NCBI GenBank assembly: GCA_028872685.1
Contig: JAPKEI010000170.1
Coordinates: 1-6,203 of the forward strand
From: Verrucomicrobiota bacterium
GTDB taxonomy: Bacteria; Verrucomicrobiota; Verrucomicrobiia; Limisphaerales; UBA1100
Direction: 5' to 3'
DNA: 6,203 bases
Part shown: positions 1-5,216 of the stretch, one piece after another
How the letters are laid out: every line of letters begins with the position of its first letter
How positions within the stretch are numbered: position 1 is the first letter of the stretch
The notes under the pieces: generated by a model
What the model saw: only the letters and a program-made list of their open reading frames with translations
What the model was told of the DNA's origin: nothing
Database searches by the model: none
Program-made: the position numbers and the translations under genes

Positions 1-116
1 AACATGATCGCCGAGATGCCCAATACCCCGCCAACCGCGAAACCAAAGAGCCCGAACCACCCCTCTGGCGATGAGAACGAAAAGTAACGCAGTTTACGGT
101 CGAGAAGATAAGTAAT
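1..116 (-). CDS. Possible 5' end of a divergent membrane-protein gene (partial, uncertain)
   Basis: On the minus strand one frame is open from position 134 to the window edge, closed upstream by TGA at 137-135. From about position 116 it reads as a basic segment (DRKLRYFSF) followed by a Gly/Phe-rich hydrophobic run (WFGLFGFAVGGVLGISAIM, within 59-3), which resembles an N-terminal cytoplasmic tail and a first transmembrane helix. Third positions of the codons in 1-86 are mostly G or C. No ATG lies upstream of the hydrophobic run; a start would have to be ATT (116 or 128) or CTG (92), so the start, and even the reality of the gene, is doubtful. It could also be a decayed remnant. The plus-strand frames here stop at 72-74 and 85-87 and could instead be the last codons of an upstream gene. 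Function is not recognisable. Confidence 0.25.
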   Translation of the reverse strand, partial: MTYLLDRKLRYFSFSSPEGWFGLFGFAVGGVLGISAIM

Positions 117-137
117 CCCTGCGCTAATGCATTCTCA

Positions 138-208
138 ATTAAGCGAATGAAGAAATAATGTTTTTGCGTGTTCTGATTTATTAACTGGTTTATATTTTTC
201 GCATACCG
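138..208 (+). promoter_or_regulatory. AT-rich intergenic stretch, likely promoter region of the sulfatase cluster
   Basis: This stretch precedes the first gene of the tandem cluster and is markedly AT-rich, with T runs at 161-165 and 195-199. A TTGCGT at 164-169 and a TATATT at 191-196 resemble -35 and -10 elements but are separated by 21 bases, which is too long for a normal sigma-70 promoter, so I do not assign boxes. There is no Shine-Dalgarno-like purine run in front of the ATG at 209. No operator palindrome was seen. The call rests on position and composition only. Confidence 0.25.
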
Positions 209-1702
209 ATGAATAAATTTTATCTGACCCTCTTTGCTTTACTGTTTCCTTTGGCAGTTTGGGCCGGGGAAAAAAAACCGAACATCCTGTTCATGATGAG
301 CGACGACCACGCGTCTGAGGCAATTGGCGCGTATGGCTCGTGGCTTAAGGATTTTGTACACACGCCCACGATTGACCGGCTGGCTGCCGAAGGGATGCGC
401 TTCACGAATGTCTGCTGCAACAACTCCATCTGCTCCCCCAGCCGCGCGAGCATTATCTCCGGCCAATACAGCCACATAACCGGTGCGCTGAACCTCAACT
501 GCCGGCTCAAGGAGGATGCGCCCAGCTACATTCGCGAGCTGACAAAAGCCGGATACCAAACCTGTGTTACCGGCAAATGGCACATGCAGCAGTTTCCGCG
601 TGGCGCGGGCGATTATGCGGTGACCAAGGGGCAGGGAAAATATTTCAATCCCACGCTACATCGCCCTGATGGCACCACTGAGAAATACGAAGGCTATTAC
701 GCCGATCGTTACACCGATAGGGCGCTTAAGTGGCTGAAAGGGCGCAACAAGGACAAGCCGTTTTACTTGAGCCTGCACTTCAAGGGTCCGCATGAATCAT
801 TCGAATATCCTGAGCGCTGGGCCAAACTGCACGCCGGACGCAAGATACCCGAGCCAGACAGCCTGCACGAGAATGTCGATAAATCCAGTCCACGGCTCAA
901 AGGCATGCATTACTCGTCGATGTACGACCCGCAATCACCAAAGCCTTACTATTTGAAATACGAAAACGTGCTGCCGAGTAAGAGCAACGATCCCAAGGAA
1001 CGCCGTTCCATCGCATACCAGCACATGATCCATAAATTTCTCCGTTGCGTCGCCGCCATTGACGACAATGTGAAGCGCGTGCTCGAGTATCTTGACGCAG
1101 AGGGCATCAAGGATAATACCCTTATCATTTACACCAGTGACCAAGGCTATTGGCTCGGCCAACACAACATGCACGACAAGCGACTTATTCTTGAGGAGTC
1201 TCTCAAGATGCCGTTCATCGTGCGCTATCCAAAAGAGATAAAGGCCGGCACCGTGAACGGTCGCCTTGGAATGAACATCGACTTCGGCCCCACCATGCTG
1301 GACTACGCCGGTGTGAAAATTCCAGCCGCCATGCAGGGTGTAAGCCTGCGTCCCTTACTGCGTGGAGAGAATCCCATCGATTGGCGAACCGGCATTTTCT
1401 ACGCTTACTACGGTCGCGCCCCTTTGCACTGGGGCATCCGCACTCAGCGCTACAAGCTCATCCATTTTCCGGATACCGATGAGTTTGAATTTTATGACCT
1501 GAAATTTGACCCGCGCGAAATGCGTAACGTTGCCAATGATCCCAACCAACGCACCACCATCGCCGCTACCGAGGAACAGCTCAATACGCTCATGAATCAA
1601 GCCGGCATCAGCAAAAAATATCTTCTTGAACACATGAAGGATAATATGGAGCGCCCACCCCTGTCGGGGGTGCGGCGCAGCCCCAAGAAAAAGAAGGAAT
1701 AA
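209..1702 (+). CDS. Exported Cys-type sulfatase (type I, alkaline-phosphatase fold), SDQG variant
   Basis: Formylglycine-dependent sulfatase that would hydrolyse sulfate esters, probably on a glycan, in the periplasm or outside the cell. Residues 1-19 form a Sec signal peptide, with likely cleavage after VWA. The N-terminal metal-binding pair is D32-D33 in MMSDDH. The formylglycine motif is C75-S-P-S-R79, followed by SIISG. Further active-site candidates are K123 and H125 in TGKWH, H195 in FKGPH, D311-Q312 in TSDQG, and K324 in MHDKR. The usual DNG is DQG here, a variant I know from sulfatases of this general type. The C-terminal part (about 395-445) has the RTQRYKLIHF and FYDLKFDPREMRNV pattern of the sulfatase C-terminal subdomain. 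The length of 497 residues is normal. The tail is very basic (SPKKKKE) and its codons contain a strong hairpin. ATG 209 is the first start after an in-frame TAA at 182-184; no Shine-Dalgarno is visible. Family certain, substrate unknown; the DDHA...NSICSPSRA style recalls sulfatases often annotated as N-acetylglucosamine-6-sulfatase. Confidence 0.95.
   Translation: MNKFYLTLFALLFPLAVWAGEKKPNILFMMSDDHASEAIGAYGSWLKDFVHTPTIDRLAAEGMRFTNVCCNNSICSPSRASIISGQYSHITGALNLNCRLKEDAPSYIRELTKAGYQTCVTGKWHMQQFPRGAGDYAVTKGQGKYFNPTLHRPDGTTEKYEGYYADRYTDRALKWLKGRNKDKPFYLSLHFKGPHESFEYPERWAKLHAGRKIPEPDSLHENVDKSSPRLKGMHYSSMYDPQSPKPYYLKYENVLPSKSNDPKERRSIAYQHMIHKFLRCVAAIDDNVKRVLEYLDAEGIKDNTLIIYTSDQGYWLGQHNMHDKRLILEESLKMPFIVRYPKEIKAGTVNGRLGMNIDFGPTMLDYAGVKIPAAMQGVSLRPLLRGENPIDWRTGIFYAYYGRAPLHWGIRTQRYKLIHFPDTDEFEFYDLKFDPREMRNVANDPNQRTTIAATEEQLNTLMNQAGISKKYLLEHMKDNMERPPLSGVRRSPKKKKE
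1651..1678. repeat. GC-rich imperfect inverted repeat (hairpin) in the last codons of the first sulfatase
   Basis: Arms GCGCC (1651-1655) plus CACCCC (1656-1661) pair with GGGGTG (1667-1672) and GGCGC (1674-1678). The loop is TGTCG (1662-1666) and only C1673 is unpaired, giving 11 base pairs, ten of them G-C. It encodes part of the C-terminal extension (RPPLSGVRR) just before the lysine-rich end. No T run follows on the plus strand (the next bases are A-rich), so it is not a canonical intrinsic terminator. It may attenuate or stabilise the transcript, or be a REP-like palindrome that ran into the gene end. Confidence 0.6.
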
Positions 1703-1773
1703 TTATGCATATACTATTTAACATAACCGCGTCATCTCCAACCCACATTCTTTAGATACTATCAACAAACCCG

Positions 1774-3087
1774 ATGAAAAACACAACCCGTAGAGACTTT
1801 CTTAAAACCTCAACCGCAGCAGCCAGCTTTTTTATTCTGCCTTCCGGGCTGCTTGCCAACTCGCCGAACGGCCGGCTCTGTACCGCACATATCGGCACCG
1901 GCGGTAAGGGGCGTGTGGACACCGGCGAACTGGTCAAGCATGAGAGTGTGCAGGCCATTGGCTTTTGTGATGTGGATCGAAATCGCGGCCAGATCGACTC
2001 GTGGCTTTCTAAGCACAAGAGCGCTAAGTTTTTCCAGGACTACCGAGAGATGCTCGCAACTCTTGGGGACAAGGTTGATGTGGTTTCCATCTCCACACCG
2101 GATCACACCCATTACCCGGCTACAATGGCCGCGATGAAGCTCGGCAAGCACGTCTATACCCAAAAACCGCTCACCCACAAACTGGCCGAGGCGCGTGAGT
2201 TGGCCGAATTTGCTGCGGAGAAAAGTCTCACCACCCAGATGGGCATCCAAAATCAGTCGCGCGCGCCTTACCGGTTTACCCGACACCACATCAAGAATGG
2301 CATCATTGGAAAAATAAAAAAGGTTTACGTGTGGAGCTTCAAAAACTGGGGTTATGACGGCAAACCGTTCGCCGAAAAATCCGCAGTGCCCGAATCTTTG
2401 GACTGGAACCTTTGGCTGGGTACCGCACCCGTTCGGCATTTCACCGAAAAGGTGTATCACCCTGGTCAGTGGCGGAAGATTCTTGATTTCGGCTGCGGCA
2501 CACTGGGCGACATGGGGATTCATATCTTTGATACCCCGTTTAAGTCGCTTGATCTTACCGATCCGCTGTGGGTCGAGGCTGACTGCCGCGCTCCCAATGG
2601 CTTTGGCCATGCCGAAACAAACAAGGTGCACTACGGTTTTGCGCCCACCAAATATACCACCGACAATTTCACCTTCACCTGGTGGGACGGTGCCGGCGCT
2701 CCCCGCCATAACGGCAACCCAGACCTGCAACTGCCCAACGGCGACAAGCTGCCCAAGCAGGGCGCGCTCTACGTGGGCGAAGCAGGCCGGATGGTGCTGC
2801 CCCATTGTTCCATGCCTACCTTCTATCCCGACTCCGTTCTGGATGGCGTTGAAAAAAAGGAATTCCAAAACGTGAACCATTACACGCAATTCCTCGACGC
2901 CATCCAGGGCAAAGACAAGACCCTCGCCGGCTTCGACTACGCCGGACCGTTGGCGGAGTCCCTTTGCCTCGGTGTGGTCGCCTGCCAATTTCCCGGCAAG
3001 CGTCTGAAGTGGAATTCCAAGGAGTTGCGAGTGACCAACCGCGCCGAAGCCAATCTGCTTCTTGAAGGTAAGTATCGGAAGTTTTGA
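1774..3087 (+). CDS. Tat-exported Gfo/Idh/MocA family oxidoreductase
   Basis: NAD(P)-dependent oxidoreductase family that acts on sugars and polyols; the exact substrate cannot be read from sequence. A twin-arginine signal is plain: R6-R7-D-F-L-K, then a hydrophobic stretch to about residue 28, so the folded, cofactor-loaded protein is expected in the periplasm. The Rossmann fold begins about residue 36 with the dinucleotide loop I40-G-T-G-G-K-G46 and acidic residues D66 and D68 at the end of the second strand. STPDHTH (107-113) and HVYTQKPLTH (126-135) are family motifs; the usual EKP is QKP (130-132), a substitution I associate with the exported members. The C-terminal domain carries WNLWLG (211-216) and the DFGCGTLGDMGIHIFD segment (238-253), which includes conserved D246, H250 and D253. 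Its 437 residues are typical of exported members. It lies 71 bases after one sulfatase and 60 before the next, which suggests a role in the same sugar pathway. Some relatives are NAD-dependent glycosidases (GH109 type), so a hydrolase role cannot be excluded. ATG 1774 has no clear Shine-Dalgarno. Confidence 0.93.
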   Translation: MKNTTRRDFLKTSTAAASFFILPSGLLANSPNGRLCTAHIGTGGKGRVDTGELVKHESVQAIGFCDVDRNRGQIDSWLSKHKSAKFFQDYREMLATLGDKVDVVSISTPDHTHYPATMAAMKLGKHVYTQKPLTHKLAEARELAEFAAEKSLTTQMGIQNQSRAPYRFTRHHIKNGIIGKIKKVYVWSFKNWGYDGKPFAEKSAVPESLDWNLWLGTAPVRHFTEKVYHPGQWRKILDFGCGTLGDMGIHIFDTPFKSLDLTDPLWVEADCRAPNGFGHAETNKVHYGFAPTKYTTDNFTFTWWDGAGAPRHNGNPDLQLPNGDKLPKQGALYVGEAGRMVLPHCSMPTFYPDSVLDGVEKKEFQNVNHYTQFLDAIQGKDKTLAGFDYAGPLAESLCLGVVACQFPGKRLKWNSKELRVTNRAEANLLLEGKYRKF

Positions 3088-3109
3088 TCGCAGATATTCA
3101 TAAAACTTC
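3078..3109. other. Inverted repeat across the oxidoreductase stop codon
   Basis: GAAGTTTT (3078-3085) and AAAACTTC (3102-3109) are perfect 8-base inverted arms around a 16-base spacer, and the TGA stop (3085-3087) lies at the first arm's end. The stem is AT-rich with a long loop and no T run follows, so it would be a weak hairpin at best. It might protect a 3' end or bind a regulator, or be chance. Confidence 0.25.
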
Positions 3110-3147
3110 AACAACCGCCTATCACCAAAAAGAGATCGAATGGAATT

Positions 3148-5163
3148 ATGAGGACTAGAATTATTTCAAGTATACTTTTTATTCTGGGTGTAACTTCACT
3201 AATTGCACAGATAGATAAGCCCAATATTATATTTATATTAACTGACGATTTGGGTTACGGCGACGTAGGAATTCTTTTTCAAAATCAGCGTGAAGGAATT
3301 CAAATTAAAACCCCTGAATTAGATCAAATGGCAATGGCTGGTACGATAATGAACCGGCATTACTGCCCCGCTCCCATTTGCGCTCCTTCCCGGGCTTCTC
3401 TGATGACAGGAATGCATCAGGGCCATTCAAATGTACGCAACATGCAATTTGATAAAGCCATAGAAGATAACTGGAATTTTGCCAACACTCTGCAGAAAGC
3501 AGGTTATCACACCATCCATTTGGGTAAGTATGGTTTACAGGGATGGGGTAACTCACCGGAAAAATGGGCTGCCTACCCGACCAAGCGGGGGTTTGATTAT
3601 TTTTATGGTTATGTAAGACATGTTGATGGACACCAGCATTATCCGGCTAATTTCTGGGAGCTTGGAGACAATAAATCTCATCAACAAAAAAAGGAGGTGT
3701 GGGAAAATAATAACGAGGTCTCTGCAGGACTGGACAAATGCTACACCACTGATTTATGGACCGCCAAAGCTAAACAAATGATTATGGATGAAACTAAAAA
3801 TCATCCCAAGCGCCCATTCTTTATGTATTTGGCTTACGATACCCCTCACGCCGCGCTGCAATTGCCTACGGTTGCCTATCCCGATGGGAAAGGGGTAAAG
3901 GGCGGACTCAAATGGTTGGGGCAAGCCGGCAAAATGATAAATACGGCAGAGGGAACCATCGATCATTATCGTGATCCCAATTATACGGGTAAGGGTATGA
4001 CGGATGTAGCCGAAAGATTTGCTACCTCCATCACCCGCATTGATCATTGTGTCGGGGATATTTTGCAAACCCTGAAAGACCTTAATATCGACAAAAACAC
4101 CATCGTCATATTCTCCTCGGACAATGGCCCGCATAGAGAAGCTTATCTCAAAGGAAAGAGGTGGAGCCCTTCGGTTTTTCAATCCGCCGGCAGATTTAAG
4201 GGGTCCAAGGGATCATCCCATGAAGGTGGCCTGCGAGTACCTACCTTTGCATGGGGGCCTTCAAGAATACAGGCTGGCAAAAAAACAAATGCGCCCTCTC
4301 AATTTCATGATTGGATGGCAACCTTTTGCGATTACGCTGGGGTTGATGCGCCCGCAAGAATTGATGGAGTATCCTTAGTCCCAACGCTGAGTCAGGTCGG
4401 CAAGCAAAGAAAAGGTGTTGTCTATGTTGAGTTTAATAATCAACAGGGAATATACTTGGACGGATATAAAGGTTTGCGTATGAAAACCACGAATCACGCG
4501 GTCGACTTTAATATTTTCAATACTATTGATGATGAACCAGAATCAAAAAACCTCGATGGGACAACGGACGATTTCATTCGCTTACAAAAGAGGATGAAGG
4601 ATGAAGTGCTCAGGATAAGAATGCCAAATAAGCATGCTAAAAAATCCTATGATGACGAATTTGTGCCCGGACTGGATATTGACGAAGGTGATTTGAAAAA
4701 TGGTGTAGTCGTAAAGTCCTACCTTGGAGAATGGAACTGGGTGCCTGAGTTTACTCAAATGACTGCCAAAGCAGAATCCCTGAAAAAAAATATCAATTTA
4801 GAACCGCTGCTCGCTAAAAAGAATGCAGGGTTATTATTCTCCGGATACATTCAAATTCCGGAACCGGGAGACTGGACGTTTCACTGTAAGGCGACGGGGG
4901 GCGTGATATTGAAGATACACAACAAGTTGGCCATAGATGGGGATTATAAATATGCGGGAACTGAAATCAGTGCCACAGTGAAATTAGATAAAGGCATTCA
5001 CCCCTATCGCTTTTATTATAAGACGTCCACCAACAAACCTGCCCTCAGCTTTCAATGGGAAGGGCCGAATATTGCCAAGAGCTTAATCCCTGCTGATGTG
5101 TTTCTTCACCGGAAAGTGATCGGCCTTCAGGGCAGAACTCGAGGAGAAGAAAAGTCTCGCTGA
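3148..5163 (+). CDS. Exported Cys-type sulfatase with C-terminal PA14-like domain
   Basis: Formylglycine-dependent sulfatase, probably acting on a sulfated polysaccharide outside the cytoplasm. Residues 1-20 form a Sec signal peptide (cleavage near LIA/Q). The metal-binding pair is D33-D34 in ILTDDLGYGD. C78-A-P-S-R82 in PICAPSRASLMTG fits the classical sulfatase signature exactly. K127 lies in LGKYG, where the usual second histidine (GKWH) is glycine. H234 (DTPHA), D325-N326 (SSDNG) and K354 (GSKGSSHEGG) complete the expected site. The catalytic part ends near residue 480. Residues about 519-655 form a PA14-like beta domain: YLGEWNWVPEF, SGYIQIPEPGDWTF, LKIHNKLAIDGD and FQWEGP match the usual succession. 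Such domains commonly bind carbohydrate, so this one may hold the enzyme on its polymer. At 671 residues it is longer than a plain sulfatase because of that domain. Base use is far more AT-rich than its neighbours (ATA, AGA and TTA codons at the start). ATG 3148 has only a weak GGA five bases upstream. Confidence 0.95.
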   Translation: MRTRIISSILFILGVTSLIAQIDKPNIIFILTDDLGYGDVGILFQNQREGIQIKTPELDQMAMAGTIMNRHYCPAPICAPSRASLMTGMHQGHSNVRNMQFDKAIEDNWNFANTLQKAGYHTIHLGKYGLQGWGNSPEKWAAYPTKRGFDYFYGYVRHVDGHQHYPANFWELGDNKSHQQKKEVWENNNEVSAGLDKCYTTDLWTAKAKQMIMDETKNHPKRPFFMYLAYDTPHAALQLPTVAYPDGKGVKGGLKWLGQAGKMINTAEGTIDHYRDPNYTGKGMTDVAERFATSITRIDHCVGDILQTLKDLNIDKNTIVIFSSDNGPHREAYLKGKRWSPSVFQSAGRFKGSKGSSHEGGLRVPTFAWGPSRIQAGKKTNAPSQFHDWMATFCDYAGVDAPARIDGVSLVPTLSQVGKQRKGVVYVEFNNQQGIYLDGYKGLRMKTTNHAVDFNIFNTIDDEPESKNLDGTTDDFIRLQKRMKDEVLRIRMPNKHAKKSYDDEFVPGLDIDEGDLKNGVVVKSYLGEWNWVPEFTQMTAKAESLKKNINLEPLLAKKNAGLLFSGYIQIPEPGDWTFHCKATGGVILKIHNKLAIDGDYKYAGTEISATVKLDKGIHPYRFYYKTSTNKPALSFQWEGPNIAKSLIPADVFLHRKVIGLQGRTRGEEKSR

Positions 5164-5216
5164 TAAAACGGCCACGAAAAGCCGGCCTAGCAGTGATTCA
5201 TTACGAAAAGACAACC

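Noticed and set aside
1..87. Plus-strand frames ending at 72-74 and 85-87 as the tail of an upstream gene
   Set aside because: Both are too short to show any family pattern; the minus-strand frame looks more protein-like, but neither can be settled inside the window.
164..196. TTGCGT and TATATT as a sigma-70 promoter
   Set aside because: The 21-base spacer is too long and the -35 match is poor; kept only as a general promoter region.
1810..3114. Minus-strand open frame of 434 codons opposite the oxidoreductase
   Set aside because: It mirrors a gene with clear family motifs along its whole length. The antisense translation shows no recognisable domain, and such frames arise from GC-rich third positions.
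3691..3699. Perfect Shine-Dalgarno-like AAGGAGGTG inside the PA14 sulfatase
   Set aside because: It encodes KEV in frame and no ATG follows at a suitable distance; there is no second gene start here.
5169..5184. Short CGGC/GCCG inverted repeat after the PA14 sulfatase stop as a terminator
   Set aside because: Only four base pairs with an eight-base loop and no T run; the next gene starts 53 bases after the stop, so termination is unlikely.
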